The notes beneath the pieces were generated by a model, which saw only the letters and a list, made by a program, of their open reading frames with translations, made no database searches and was not told the origin of the DNA. 64,000 nucleotides of DNA from Variovorax sp. E3 (GTDB taxonomy: Bacteria; Pseudomonadota; Gammaproteobacteria; Burkholderiales; Burkholderiaceae_C), in assembly GCF_016082275.1 (NCBI RefSeq), contig NZ_MOWM01000024.1, positions 1 through 64,000 of the forward strand. The letters are read 5' to 3'. The translations under genes were made by a program, and so were the position numbers. Numbering within the stretch: position 1 is the stretch's first letter; every line of letters begins with the position of its first letter. Shown here one piece after another: positions 26,882 through 36,646 of the stretch.

Positions 26882-28769
26882 GACCACGACCACGCCCGAC
26901 CTGATCCTGCACCGCGGGCTGTTCACCACCCTCGACCGCGCCAACCCCACGGCCGACGCCGTGGCCATCAAGGACGGGCGCTTCACGCAGGTGGGCCACT
27001 CGCGCGACATCCTGCCGCTGGCCGGCAGCCGCACCCGCGTGATCGACCTGCACGGCAAGCGCGTGCTGCCGGGGCTCATCGACAACCACCTGCACATCAT
27101 TCGCGGCGGGCTGAACTTCAACCTCGAGTTGCGCTGGGACGGCGTGCGCAGCCTGGCCGACGCCATGGGCATGCTCAAGCGGCAAGTGGCCATCACGCCG
27201 GCGCCGCAATGGGTGCGCGTGGTGGGCGGCTTCACCGAGCACCAGTTCGTCGAGAAGCGCCTGCCGACCATCACGGAGCTGAACGCCGTGGCGCCCGACA
27301 CGCCGGTCTTCATCCTGCACCTGTACGACCGCGCGCTGCTCAACGGCGCCGCGCTGCGCGCCGTGGGCTACACCAAGGACACGCCCGCGCCGCCCGGCGG
27401 CGAGATCGTGCGCGACAGCGCCGGCAACCCCACGGGCCTGCTGCTGGCCAAGCCGAACGCGGCCATCCTCTACGCCACGCTGGCCAAGGGCCCGAAGCTG
27501 CCCTTCGACTACCAGCTCAACTCCACGCGCCACTTCATGCGCGAGCTCAACCGCCTGGGCGTGACCGGCGCCATCGACGCGGGCGGCGGCAACCAGAACT
27601 ACCCGGACGACTACCAGGTGATCCAGAAGCTGGCCGACGACGGCCAGCTGACCATTCGCCTGGCCTACAACCTGTTCACGCAGAAGCCCAAGCAGGAAAA
27701 GCAGGACTTCCTGAACTGGACGGCCACTTCCAAGTACAAGCAGGGCGACGACTACTTCCGCCACAACGGCGCCGGCGAAATGCTGGTGTTCTCTGCCGCC
27801 GACTTCGAGGACTTCCGCCAGCCGCGCCCCGACATGGCGCCGGAGATGGAAGGCGAGCTCGAAGACGTGGTGCGCGTGCTGGTGCAGAACCGCTGGCCGT
27901 GGCGCATGCACGCCACCTACGACGAGACCATCAGCCGCTCGCTCGACGTGTTCGAGCGCGTCAATCAAGACACGCCGCTGGCCGGCCTGAACTGGTTCTT
28001 CGACCATGCCGAGACCATCTCGGACCAGTCGATCGACCGCATCGCGGCGCTGGGCGGCGGCATTGCCGTGCAGCACCGCATGGCCTACCAGGGCGAGTAT
28101 TTCGTGGAGCGCTACGGCCACGGCGCGGCCGAGGCCACGCCGCCGGTCAAGCGCATGCTGGAGCGCGGCGTGAAGGTGTCGGCCGGCACCGACGCCACGC
28201 GCGTGGCCTCGTACAACCCGTGGGTGTCGCTGTCGTGGCTGGTCACGGGCAAGACCGTGGGCGGCATGCAGCTCACGCCGCAGCGCAACTGCCTGGACCG
28301 CGAGACGGCGCTGCGCATGTGGACCGAGAACGTCACCTGGTTCTCGAACGAAGAGGGCAAGAAGGGCCGCATCCAGGTGGGCCAGCTCGCCGACCTGGTG
28401 GTGCCCGACCGCGACTTCTTCGCCTGCGCCGAGTCTGAAATCGCCGACACCACGGCGCTGCTCACCATGGTGGGTGGCAAGGTGGTCTACGGCGCCGGCG
28501 CCTTTGCCGCGCACGACGAAGGGGCACCGCCGCCGGCCATGCCCGACTGGTCGCCCGCGCGCACCTTCGGCGGCTACGCCGGCTGGGCCGACACCGCGGA
28601 GGGCGCACCCATGCAGAAGGTGCTGCGCAATGCAGCGGCCGCCTGTGCCTGCGCCAACGACTGCAACGTGCACGGCCACCAGCACGCGACGGCCTGGAGC
28701 AGCAAGCTGCCCATTGCCGACCTCAAGAGTTTCTGGGGCGCGCTCGGCTGCGCCTGCTGGGCGGTGTGA
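26874..28769 (+). CDS. YtcJ-like amidohydrolase (Amidohydro_3)
   Basis: The 631-aa metal-dependent hydrolase shows GLIDNHLHIIRGG (metal-binding HxH of the TIM barrel, about 71-73), HATYDE and FDHAE in the central part, and SAGTDATRVASYNPW as the last metal site. NVTWFSNEEGKKGRIQVGQL and ADLVVPD lie in the C-terminal beta-sandwich. An unusual C-terminal tail is rich in Cys and His (ACACANDCNVHGHQHA ... GALGCACWAV) and may bind an extra metal. The start is ATG 26874 inside the XapX gene. The substrate is unknown; amides or cyclic ureas are usual for the superfamily. Confidence 0.9.
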   Translation: MAETTTTPDLILHRGLFTTLDRANPTADAVAIKDGRFTQVGHSRDILPLAGSRTRVIDLHGKRVLPGLIDNHLHIIRGGLNFNLELRWDGVRSLADAMGMLKRQVAITPAPQWVRVVGGFTEHQFVEKRLPTITELNAVAPDTPVFILHLYDRALLNGAALRAVGYTKDTPAPPGGEIVRDSAGNPTGLLLAKPNAAILYATLAKGPKLPFDYQLNSTRHFMRELNRLGVTGAIDAGGGNQNYPDDYQVIQKLADDGQLTIRLAYNLFTQKPKQEKQDFLNWTATSKYKQGDDYFRHNGAGEMLVFSAADFEDFRQPRPDMAPEMEGELEDVVRVLVQNRWPWRMHATYDETISRSLDVFERVNQDTPLAGLNWFFDHAETISDQSIDRIAALGGGIAVQHRMAYQGEYFVERYGHGAAEATPPVKRMLERGVKVSAGTDATRVASYNPWVSLSWLVTGKTVGGMQLTPQRNCLDRETALRMWTENVTWFSNEEGKKGRIQVGQLADLVVPDRDFFACAESEIADTTALLTMVGGKVVYGAGAFAAHDEGAPPPAMPDWSPARTFGGYAGWADTAEGAPMQKVLRNAAAACACANDCNVHGHQHATAWSSKLPIADLKSFWGALGCACWAV

Positions 28770-29170
28770 CGATGCGCTGGACGACTGCACCCGCGTTGCG
28801 CGGGGTCGCCTTGCTGCTGCTGTGCGCGGCCTACCTGCAAGGCGGGCTGAACAAGGCGATGGACTTCAACGCGGCGCTGGCCGAGATGAACCACTTCGGC
28901 ATGTCGCCCGCGGGGCCGCTGGCCGTGGCGGTGATCGTGCTGGAGCTGGGCGCCTCGGCGCTGATCCTCACGGGCTTCGGGCGCTGGCTGGGCGCGCTGG
29001 CGCTCGCGGCCTTCACGCTCATGGCGACCTTCGTGGCGCTGCGTTTCTGGGAGATGCCGGTGGGGCCCGAGCGCTTCATGGCCGCCAACTCTTTCTTCGA
29101 ACACCTTGGCCTGGTCGGCGGCTTCCTGCTCGTCGCCTGGCATGACCTGCGGGAGCGTGCCCATGTCTGA
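28766..29170 (+). CDS. DoxX-family membrane protein
   Basis: The 134-aa protein has four membrane segments and the DoxX pattern: LCAAYLQGGLNKAMDFNAAL, then VIVLELGASALILTGFGRWLGALAL and NSFFEHLGLVGGFLLV. The start is a GTG overlapping the amidohydrolase stop, or ATG six bases later. It overlaps the next gene by eight bases. DoxX proteins are linked to quinone or sulfur redox functions, but the role here is unknown. Confidence 0.88.
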   Translation: MTMRWTTAPALRGVALLLLCAAYLQGGLNKAMDFNAALAEMNHFGMSPAGPLAVAVIVLELGASALILTGFGRWLGALALAAFTLMATFVALRFWEMPVGPERFMAANSFFEHLGLVGGFLLVAWHDLRERAHV

Positions 29171-30782
29171 ATCTTCTCGCGGCGCGGTGGCGCCGGCGCC
29201 TACGCCCGGTGCGCCCGGTGCTTCGGGTGCCTTCGCGCCGTTGCGCCAGCCGGTGTTCGCGGTGCTCTGGGCCGCCACGGTGCTGGGCAACATCGGCAGC
29301 TTCATGCGCGACGTGGCCAGCTCGTGGCTGGTGACCGACCTGTCGGCCAACCCCACGGCGGTGGCGCTCATCCAGACGGCGGCCACGCTGCCGGTCTTTC
29401 TGCTGGCGATTCCGGCGGGCGTGCTGTCGGACATCCTCGACCGGCGGCGCTTTCTCATCTTCGTGCAGCTGGTGCTTGCGTCGGTGAGCGGCACGCTGCT
29501 GGTGCTCTCGCACACCGGTGCGCTCACGGTCGAGTACCTGATTGCGCTGACGTTCGTGGGCGGCATCGGCGCGGCGCTGATGGGGCCGACCTGGCAGTCG
29601 ATCGTGCCCGAGCTGGTGCCGCGCACGGAGCTCAAGGGCGCGGTGGCGCTGAACTCGCTGGGCATCAACATCGCGCGTTCCATCGGGCCGGCCGCGGGCG
29701 GGCTGATCCTGGCGAGCTTCGGTGCGGCGGCCACGTATGGCGTCGACGTGCTGAGCTATGTGTTCGTGATCGCGGCGCTGCTGTGGTGGAAGCGCCCGGC
29801 ACCGGCCGACAGCGGGCTGTCGGAGAACTTTCTCGGCGCCTTCCGTGCCGGCCTGCGCTACACGCGGGCCAGCAAGGAGCTGCACGTGGTGCTGCTGCGC
29901 GCGGCGGTGTTCTTCCTGTTCGCGAGTTCGGTGTGGGCGCTGCTGCCGCTGGTGGCGCGCCAGATGCTGGGCGGCACGGCCGGCTTCTACGGCGTGCTGC
30001 TCGGCGCCGTGGGCGCGGGGGCCATCGGCGGCGCGCTGGTGATGCCGCGCCTGCGCGCCCGGCTCGATGCCGACGGCATGCTGCTGCTGGCCGCGCTGCT
30101 CACGGCCGCCGTGATGGGCAGCCTGGTGTTCGCGCCGCCCAAGTGGCTGGCGGTGCTGCTGCTCCTGGTGCTGGGCCTGGGCTGGATCATTGCGCTGACC
30201 ACGCTCAACGGCGTGGCCCAGGCCATCTTGCCGAACTGGGTGCGCGGGCGCGGCCTGGCCGTGTACCTCACGGTGTTCAACGGCGCGATGGCGGCGGGCA
30301 GCCTGGGCTGGGGCCTGGTGGCGCAGCAGATCGGCGTGCCGGCCACGCTGGTGGCGGGCGCGGTGGGGCTGGTGGTGATCGGGCTGATCTTTCACCGGGT
30401 GCGGCTGCCGTCGGGCGAGGCCGACCTGCAGGCCTCGAACCACTGGCCCGAGCCCTTGCTCGCCGAGCCGGTGGCGCATGACCGCGGGCCGGTGATGATC
30501 CAGGTCGAGTACCGCATCCGCAAGGACGACCGCCCGGCCTTTCTCGAGGCAATGAAGCGCCTGTCGCTCGAACGCCGCCGCGACGGTGCCTACGCCTGGG
30601 GCGTGCACGAGCACACGGCCGACGGCGAGCGGGTGATCGAGTGGTTCCTGGTGGAGTCGTGGGCGGAGCACTTGCGCCAGCACCACCGGGTGTCGCAGGC
30701 CGATGCCGACCTGCAGGGCGAGGCGCTGCGCTTTCACATCGGGCCGGGCAAGCCCGAGGTGCATCACTTCCTGGCGCTGTAG
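29163..30782 (+). CDS. MFS_3 (EntS-like) exporter with C-terminal ABM-like domain
   Basis: The 539-aa protein is a fusion. Residues about 25-425 form the twelve-helix MFS_3 transporter ([56 protein letters not shown]). Residues about 440-539 form a soluble domain resembling antibiotic-biosynthesis monooxygenase/dimeric alpha-beta barrel sequences ([39 protein letters not shown]). The fusion is seen in one open frame with no stop between domains. It closes the operon that begins with the isochorismatase-like hydrolase. The pump may remove the operon's substrate or product; that is inference. Confidence 0.88.
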   Translation: MSESSRGAVAPAPTPGAPGASGAFAPLRQPVFAVLWAATVLGNIGSFMRDVASSWLVTDLSANPTAVALIQTAATLPVFLLAIPAGVLSDILDRRRFLIFVQLVLASVSGTLLVLSHTGALTVEYLIALTFVGGIGAALMGPTWQSIVPELVPRTELKGAVALNSLGINIARSIGPAAGGLILASFGAAATYGVDVLSYVFVIAALLWWKRPAPADSGLSENFLGAFRAGLRYTRASKELHVVLLRAAVFFLFASSVWALLPLVARQMLGGTAGFYGVLLGAVGAGAIGGALVMPRLRARLDADGMLLLAALLTAAVMGSLVFAPPKWLAVLLLLVLGLGWIIALTTLNGVAQAILPNWVRGRGLAVYLTVFNGAMAAGSLGWGLVAQQIGVPATLVAGAVGLVVIGLIFHRVRLPSGEADLQASNHWPEPLLAEPVAHDRGPVMIQVEYRIRKDDRPAFLEAMKRLSLERRRDGAYAWGVHEHTADGERVIEWFLVESWAEHLRQHHRVSQADADLQGEALRFHIGPGKPEVHHFLAL

Positions 30783-30864
30783 GCGAACCGCGCGTGCGAC
30801 CCGGGCGACCCGGGCCTTTGGGCCCGCGGTCGTCAGGGCCGGTGCCGGTGGCGATAATCCTGCC

Positions 30865-31738
30865 ATGCGAATCCGCTTTACCAAGATGCAGGGAGCCGGC
30901 AACGATTTCGTCGTGCTGGACGAAACGCGCGCCGCGCTGGGCCTCAGCGCCGCGCAATACCGCTTTCTGGCCGACCGCCACTTCGGCGTCGGCGCCGACC
31001 AGATCCTCACGGTGCGGCCTTCGCCGGCCGAGGGCATCGACTTTCAATACGTCATTCACAACGCCGACGGCGGCGAGGTGGAGCAGTGCGGCAACGGCGC
31101 GCGCTGCTTCATGCGCTTCGTCAGCGAACACAAGCTGACCGCCAAGGACACGGTGCGCGTGCAGACGCTGGCCGGCGTCATCGAGCCGCGCATGGCGCCG
31201 ACGGCCGCGTGACGGTCGACATGGGCGCCCCCGTCTTCGAACCCGAGCGCGTGCCCTTCGACCCGGCCGGGCTCGACCCGCAGCCCGACGGCGGCTGGCA
31301 GACCTGGCACCTGGCGCTCGGCACCCGCGCGGGCAGCGCTATCGTTTCCGTAGCGGTGCTGTCGATGGGCAACCCGCACGCGGTGCAGGTGGTCGACAAC
31401 GTCGACACCGCCCCCGTGGCCGAGCAGGGCCCGCAGATCGAGCACCACCCGCGTTTTCCGCAGCGCGTGAACGCGGGCTTCATGCAGGTGGTCGACCGCG
31501 CGCACATCAGGCTGCGCGTGTTCGAGCGCGGCGCCGGCGAAACGCTGGCCTGCGGCACCGGCGCGTGCGCGGCGGTGGTGGCGGGCATCCGCCTCGGGCT
31601 GCTGGACCGCCGCGTCGACGTGCAGACGCACGGCGGCGTTCTCACGATCGAGTGGCAAGGCGAGGGCCAGCCGGTGCTGATGACCGGGCCGGCCACCACG
31701 GTTTCGAAGGCGATATCGAGGTACCGGAACTGTCATGA
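30865..31738 (+). CDS. dapF: Diaminopimelate epimerase (two frame changes)
   Basis: DapF converts LL- to meso-diaminopimelate for lysine and peptidoglycan synthesis. The start at ATG 30865 gives [19 protein letters not shown], the family N-terminus. Both catalytic cysteines are present: EQCGNGARC and, in the second half, [11 protein letters not shown]. The frame changes near 31199, where one G is missing in GCGCCGACGG (MAP, then [11 protein letters not shown]), and near 31702, where one T is missing in GGTTTCG (ATTV, then [11 protein letters not shown]). The repaired gene ends at 31738, overlapping the next start (ATGA). An essential gene with two repairable indels argues for sequencing error. 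Confidence 0.9.
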
Positions 31739-32439
31739 CCACTTTCACGCACAACAACAACGACGCCAACGCCATGAACCCGATCACCGAAGACGACATC
31801 GCCAATTACCTGGCGAACACGCCCGACTTCTTCGAGCGCCATGCCCAGCTGCTGGCGCAGGTGCAGCTCACCAGCCCGCACGGCAACCGCGCCGTGAGCC
31901 TGCAGGAGCGCCAGGCCGAGATGCTGCGCGAGAAGATCAAGGCGCTGGAGCACCGGTTGATGGACATGGTGCGCCACGGCACCGAGAACGTCGTCATTGC
32001 CGACCGCCTGCAGCGCTGGACCAGCGGCCTGCTGACCACGCGCGACCCGCGCAGCCTGCCGTACCGCATCGCGGTCGACCTGCAGTCGCTGTTCCTGGTG
32101 CCGCAGACGGCCATCAAGGTGTGGGACTGCGGCAGCGAATACCTGAACGAAGCCTATGCCCAGTGGGTGAGCGACGACGTGAAGGCGCTGGCCACCTCGC
32201 TGACTTCGCCGTACTGCGGGCTCAATTCGGGCTTCGAGGCCGCGAGCTGGCTGCCGGAGCCGCAGTCGGCCATGTCGATCGCGCTGATTCCGCTGCGCCC
32301 CGACGCCGAGTCGCCGGCCTTCGGCATGCTGGTGCTGGCGTCGCCCGACGCGCAGCGCTTCAACGCCGAAATGGGCACCGACTTTCTCGAGCGCATCGCC
32401 GAGCTGGCGTCGGGCGGGCTGTCGCGGCTGCGTCCTTGA
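31735..32439 (+). CDS. DUF484 family protein
   Basis: The 234-aa protein has the DUF484 layout: [20 protein letters not shown] near the N-terminus, [20 protein letters not shown] as a coiled segment, and a GAF-like C-terminal half ([31 protein letters not shown]). The function is not known. The gene order dapF-DUF484-xerC is widely conserved in proteobacteria. The start overlaps the repaired dapF stop. Confidence 0.88.
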   Translation: MTTFTHNNNDANAMNPITEDDIANYLANTPDFFERHAQLLAQVQLTSPHGNRAVSLQERQAEMLREKIKALEHRLMDMVRHGTENVVIADRLQRWTSGLLTTRDPRSLPYRIAVDLQSLFLVPQTAIKVWDCGSEYLNEAYAQWVSDDVKALATSLTSPYCGLNSGFEAASWLPEPQSAMSIALIPLRPDAESPAFGMLVLASPDAQRFNAEMGTDFLERIAELASGGLSRLRP

Positions 32440-33071
32440 AGCGCCCGCGCTGGTTGCGGCGGCCCTGGCAGCTCGCGCTGGCCGGCGGGTTGCTGGCCGG
32501 GGTGCTGGTGTACGCTGCCATCGGCGCGTTCATCTGGCTGCATGCCGAGACGCTGCTGGCGAACCCGCCGCAACGCCCGGCCGACGCGGCGCTGGTGCTC
32601 GGCAGCCGCGCGTACCTCGACGGCAAGCCGCATCCGTGCCTGGCGGGGCGGGTCGATACGGCGGTGGCCCTGGCCAAGACCGGCCTCGTCAAGCAGCTCG
32701 CCTTTTCGGGCGGCGTGGATTCCGAAGACGGCCGCACCGAGGCCACGGCCATGCAGGAGCGCGCCGTGGCCGACGGCTATGCCGGGCCGGTGCTGCTGGA
32801 GCCGGCGTCGACCTCGACGCGGCTGAATCTGTCGCTGTCGCGCCCGCTGCTGCTGGCGGCCGGGGTGCGCAGCGTGGTCATCGTGTCGGAGCCGTTCCAC
32901 ATGTGGCGCATCGAGCGGCTGGTGAAGATGAGCGGTTTCGACCAGAGCTTCGACGTGCAGTACGCGGCGGCGCCCACGTCGTGCTGGAACGCGCTGGGCC
33001 CGTTCTCGAAAGGCGCATTGCGCGAGCCCGCAGCCATCGTGAACAATGCCGGCCATGGCTACTTGTTCTAG
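32436..33071 (+). CDS. YdcF/SanA-like (DUF218) membrane-anchored protein
   Basis: The start is TTG 32436, overlapping the DUF484 stop. One membrane helix ([20 protein letters not shown]) anchors a periplasmic DUF218 domain: [20 protein letters not shown], then [40 protein letters not shown] and [13 protein letters not shown]. The acidic and His residues fit the proposed SAM- or nucleotide-binding pocket. SanA/ElyC relatives act in envelope integrity or undecaprenyl metabolism. 211 aa. Confidence 0.85.
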   Translation: MKRPRWLRRPWQLALAGGLLAGVLVYAAIGAFIWLHAETLLANPPQRPADAALVLGSRAYLDGKPHPCLAGRVDTAVALAKTGLVKQLAFSGGVDSEDGRTEATAMQERAVADGYAGPVLLEPASTSTRLNLSLSRPLLLAAGVRSVVIVSEPFHMWRIERLVKMSGFDQSFDVQYAAAPTSCWNALGPFSKGALREPAAIVNNAGHGYLF

Positions 33072-33164
33072 CACGCCCCCAGGCTTCGCGCACTTCGTGT
33101 CGCTTCGCCAACCCCCTCGCCGGGGGCAATACCAGCGGCCCGGCAAAGCCGGTTCCGCGGTATT
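33071..33164 (+). repeat. 94-bp dispersed repeat with covarying hairpin, copy 1
   Basis: This copy aligns without gaps to 55697-55790. Its first part includes CTTCGCGCACTTCGTGTCGC and a CCCCC/GGGGG stem. Its second part is a long hairpin: AATACC (33128-33133), GCGG, CCGGC, AAA loop, GCCGG, CCGC, GGTATT (33159-33164). In copy 2 two pairs of the outer stem change on both sides (A-T to G-C and T-A to C-G), preserving pairing. It occupies the gap before xerC. Confidence 0.85.
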
Positions 33165-33190
33165 CCTGGGGCAGGCACGGCGCCAGGCAA

Positions 33191-34142
33191 ATGGACTGGA
33201 TTGAGAAATACCTGGAGCACGTGCGCGTCGAGCGCCGTCTTGCCGCGCGCACGGTCGAGCTCTATGCCTTTCACTTGCAGGCCCTGCGCGAGCACGCGGA
33301 CGAGGCCAAGCTGCCGCTGGACCGCGTGCAGACCGCCCACATCCGCCGCTGGATGGCGCAACTGCACAGCGCCGGGCGCGAGCCGCGCGGCATTGCGCTG
33401 GTGCTGTCGTGCTGGCGCAGCTTCTATCGCTGGCTCGGCCACGAAGGGCTGATCGGCTTCAACCCCGTGCAGGACGTGCACGCGCCCAAGGCCGGCAAGC
33501 CCTTGCCCAAGGCGCTGGGCGTGGACGACGCGGTGCGCCTGGCCGAGCTGTACGACCCCGAGGCCGACCCCTGGACCGAGCGCGCGACGGGGCCATCGTC
33601 GAAGTGCTCTACGGCTGCGGCCTGCGCGTGAGCGAGCTCACGGGGCTCGACGCGCAGGCAAGCAACACGGCGCGCGGCTGGCTCGACCTCGATGCAGGCG
33701 AAGCAGCGTGCTCGGCAAGGGCAGCAAGCGCCGCATCGTGCCGATGGGCGGCAAGGCGACCGAGGCGGTGCGCGACTGGCTCGCGGTGCGCGGCGACTGC
33801 GCGGCGCTCACCACGGCGCACCTGCGCGACCCGCAGGGCGCGGGCGCGCTCTTCATCAGCGCCAAGGGCGTGCGGATGTCGTCGCAGGCGGTGTGGAAGC
33901 TGCTGCGCGAACGCAGCCTGAAGGCGGGCCTGGCGGCGCCGGTGCATCCGCACATGCTGCGCCATTCGTTCGCGAGCCACGTGCTGCAATCGAGCAGCGA
34001 CCTGCGCGCGGTGCAGGAGCTGCTGGGCCACGCCAACATCGCGACCACGCAGGTCTACACGCGGCTGGATTTCCAGCACCTGGCCAAGGCCTACGACGCG
34101 GCGCACCCGCGTGCCAAGGCCAAGCCCGAGCACGACAAATAA
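33191..34142 (+). CDS. xerC: Tyrosine recombinase XerC (two frame changes)
   Basis: XerC with XerD resolves chromosome dimers at dif. The ATG at 33191 opens the core-binding domain ([20 protein letters not shown]). Catalytic residues are all present: Arg in [10 protein letters not shown], Lys in LGKGSKRR, HxxR in [10 protein letters not shown], His in LLGHAN and Tyr in [10 protein letters not shown]. The frame changes near 33587, within a GCGCGCG stretch (WTERA, then [11 protein letters not shown]), and near 33702 (LDAGEA, then VLGKGSKRR). All sides match the family, so an intact gene with sequence errors is most likely. About 315 aa after repair. Confidence 0.9.
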
Positions 34143-34167
34143 CAAGCAAGCAGCAAAGAACAGAACA

Positions 34168-35388
34168 ATGAAAACCCTCCGCCTCAAACCCGGCAAAGAA
34201 CGCTCGATGCAGCGCCGCCACCCCTGGGTGTTCGAATCCGCCATTGCGCGCGGCGGCGCCGATTCCGGCGAAACGGTGCGCGTCGAGTCGCACGACGGCG
34301 CCTTCCTGGCCTGGGCCGCCTTCAGCCCGACCTCGAAGATCCGCGCGCGGGCATGGAGCTTTGTCGAGACGCAGCGCATCGACGCCGCGTTCTTCGCCGC
34401 GGTGTGCGCGCGTGCCGTGGGCGCGCGGGGCCTGTTCGACCTGCAGAGCGACGGCGTGCGGCTCATTCATGGCGAGGCCGACGGCCTGCCGGGCCTGATC
34501 GTCGACCGCTACGGCGACACGCTGGTGGCGCAGTTCCTGTCGGCCGGCGTCGAACGCTGGAAAGACGTGCTGGCCGACGCGCTGCTGGCGGCCACGGGCT
34601 TGACCAAGCTCTACGAACGCTCCGACGCCAGCGGCCGCGAGCGCGAAGGCCTGAAGCCCGTCACGGGCTGGCTGCGCGGGGAGGGCGCCACCGAGATCAC
34701 GATCCGCGAGCACGGCTGGAAGCTGTCGCTGGACGTCGCGACCGGCCACAAGACCGGCTTCTACCTCGACCAGCGCGACAGCCGCCAGCGCTTTGCCGAG
34801 CTGGCGCAGCACCGGCGCTTCAAGCGCGTGCTCAATTGCTTCTGCTACACGGGCGGCTTCACCGTGGCGGCGCTCGCGGGCCTGAAGGCGGCCGGCGCGC
34901 TGCAGGGCGCCGAGCTGGTGTCGGTCGATTCGTCGCTGCCCGCGCTGGAACGCGCGCGCGGCCACCTCGCGCTCAACGGCTTTGCCGAAGAGGGCTCGGG
35001 CATCAAGACCGAGTTTCTCGACGCCAACGTCAACACCGTGCTGCGCGACTTCATCGACCAGGGCCGCACCTTCGACGCCATCGTGCTCGACCCGCCCAAG
35101 TTCGCGCCCACGGTGGCGCACGCCGAGCGCGCCGCGCGGGCCTACAAGGACATCAACCGCCTGGCGCTCAAGCTGCTGGAGCCCGGCGGCGTGCTGCTGA
35201 CCTTTTCGTGCTCGGGCGGCATCAGCGCCGACCTGTTCCACAAGATCGTGGCCTCGGCGGGGCTGGACGCGGGCGTGGACGGCTACATCGCCGAGCGCCT
35301 GGGCGCCGCGCCCGACCATCCGATGACGATCGAGTTCCCCGAAGGGGAGTATCTGAAGGGCCTGGTGGTGGTCCGCAAGCCCGCTTGA
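34168..35388 (+). CDS. rlmI: 23S rRNA m5C methyltransferase, RlmI type
   Basis: The 406-aa enzyme starts at ATG 34168 (MKTLRLKPGKERSMQRRHPW). An N-terminal PUA domain is followed by the RlmI-like EEHEI-type linker and a SAM-binding methyltransferase domain: FYLDQRDSRQ, then VLNCFCYTGGFTVAALAG (motif I) and DAIVLDPPKFAP (motif IV). C-terminal TFSCSGGIS carries the family cysteine. E. coli RlmI modifies C1962 of 23S rRNA; the exact position here is by analogy. Confidence 0.88.
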   Translation: MKTLRLKPGKERSMQRRHPWVFESAIARGGADSGETVRVESHDGAFLAWAAFSPTSKIRARAWSFVETQRIDAAFFAAVCARAVGARGLFDLQSDGVRLIHGEADGLPGLIVDRYGDTLVAQFLSAGVERWKDVLADALLAATGLTKLYERSDASGREREGLKPVTGWLRGEGATEITIREHGWKLSLDVATGHKTGFYLDQRDSRQRFAELAQHRRFKRVLNCFCYTGGFTVAALAGLKAAGALQGAELVSVDSSLPALERARGHLALNGFAEEGSGIKTEFLDANVNTVLRDFIDQGRTFDAIVLDPPKFAPTVAHAERAARAYKDINRLALKLLEPGGVLLTFSCSGGISADLFHKIVASAGLDAGVDGYIAERLGAAPDHPMTIEFPEGEYLKGLVVVRKPA

Positions 35389-35483
35389 CCCTGCCGGCAA
35401 CGCAACTCAGTGGCATTGGCTAAACTGCCGGGCCAGTCTTTTTTCGCCCCTTTTCCTGTTTTCCGCTTCCGGAGCACTCCTTC

Positions 35484-36539
35484 ATGGCCCTCATTCCCGC
35501 GACCATCCTCACCGGCTTTCTCGGCTCGGGCAAAACCACGCTGCTCAAGCGCATCCTGACCGAGGCCCACGGCCAGAAGATCGCGGTCATCGAGAACGAG
35601 TTCGGCGAAGAGAACATCGACAGCGACATCCTGGTGACCGAGTCGAAGGAGCAGATCGTGCAGATGAGCAACGGCTGCGTCTGCTGCACCATCCGCGAAG
35701 ACCTGCGCGAAGCGCTGCAGGTGCTGGCCGCCAAGAAGCGCCAGGGCCTGCTGGACTTCGACCGCGTGGTGATCGAGACCACCGGCCTGGCCGACCCCGG
35801 CCCCGTGGCACAGACCTTCTTCATGGACGACGAGATCGCCGAGAGCTACCTGCTCGACTCGATCCTGACGCTGGTGGATGCCAAGCACGCGCCGCAGCAG
35901 CTCAACGACCGCCAGGAAGCGCGCCGCCAGGTGGGCTTTGCCGACCAGATCTTCATCAGCAAGAGCGAGCTGGTGTCGGCCGAAGAGACCGACGCGCTCA
36001 TTCACCGCCTGAAGCACATGAACCCGCGCGCGCCGCAGCAGAAGGCGCACTTCGGCGACGTGCCGCTCAAGGACATCTTCGACCTGCGCGGCTTCAACCT
36101 GAACGCCAAGCTGGACATCGACCCCGACTTCCTCAAGGAAGACGACCACGACCATCACGACCATGACCACGCGCATGGCGAGCACTGCGACCACCCCTCG
36201 CACAAGCACGAAGGCGGCCACGGCCACCATCACCACACGGACGACGACGTCAAGAGCTTCGTCTACAAGGCCGACCGCGCCTTCGACCCGGCCAAGCTCG
36301 AAGACTTTCTGGGCGCCATCGTCAACATCTACGGCCCGCGCATGCTGCGCTACAAGGGCGTGCTGAACATGAAGGGCACCGAGCGCAAGGTGATCTTCCA
36401 GGGCGTGCACCAGCTCATGGGCAGCGACCTGGGCCCGGAGTGGGGCAAGGACGAAGCACGCCAGAGCCGCATGGTGTTCATCGGCATCGAGCTGCCGCGC
36501 GAGATCCTGGAGCAGGGTCTGGAGCAGTGCCTGGTTTGA
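35484..36539 (+). CDS. CobW/COG0523 GTPase, metal chaperone
   Basis: The 351-aa protein has the GTPase P-loop TGFLGSGKTT (10-19) and the CxCC metal site Cys65, Cys67, Cys68 (NGCVCCTIREDL), plus ETTGLADPGPV. A very His/Asp-rich loop lies between the GTPase and C-terminal domains (about 220-255). COG0523 proteins insert or deliver metals, often zinc or cobalt, and the loop is likely a metal reservoir or sensor. The ATG has a GGAGCACTCC site. No zinc-regulated neighbour or Zur box is evident to me. Confidence 0.92.
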   Translation: MALIPATILTGFLGSGKTTLLKRILTEAHGQKIAVIENEFGEENIDSDILVTESKEQIVQMSNGCVCCTIREDLREALQVLAAKKRQGLLDFDRVVIETTGLADPGPVAQTFFMDDEIAESYLLDSILTLVDAKHAPQQLNDRQEARRQVGFADQIFISKSELVSAEETDALIHRLKHMNPRAPQQKAHFGDVPLKDIFDLRGFNLNAKLDIDPDFLKEDDHDHHDHDHAHGEHCDHPSHKHEGGHGHHHHTDDDVKSFVYKADRAFDPAKLEDFLGAIVNIYGPRMLRYKGVLNMKGTERKVIFQGVHQLMGSDLGPEWGKDEARQSRMVFIGIELPREILEQGLEQCLV

Positions 36540-36593
36540 CGAGCCGTTGGCAGGGCGCGTCGGACACGCCCCACGCCCGATGAATCGCCCAGG

Positions 36594-36630
36594 AAAAACG
36601 GCGCTGACCGCAAGGCCAGCGCCGTTTTTT
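36594..36630. terminator. Bidirectional intrinsic terminator
   Basis: AAAAACGGCGCTG and CAGCGCCGTTTTTT flank a ten-base loop, with A-run and T-run on the outer sides. It terminates the CobW gene (+) and the convergent DUF945 gene (-). Confidence 0.9.
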
Positions 36631-36646
36631 CGTGGAGCGCCGAGGT

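Noticed and set aside
26793..28790. Long minus-strand frame opposite the amidohydrolase gene
   Set aside because: Arg/His/Val-rich mirror translation; the plus-strand frame has clear amidohydrolase motifs.
30865..31738. Reading dapF, xerC, dksA, murD, murC and ftsQ as true pseudogenes
   Set aside because: These are conserved and mostly essential, the motifs continue in the shifted frames, and single-base repairs restore full genes. Sequencing error is more likely.
36163..36366. His/Thr-rich repeat in the CobW gene as a separate small gene or repeat array
   Set aside because: The repetitive look comes from His/Asp codons inside the metal loop of the CobW protein.
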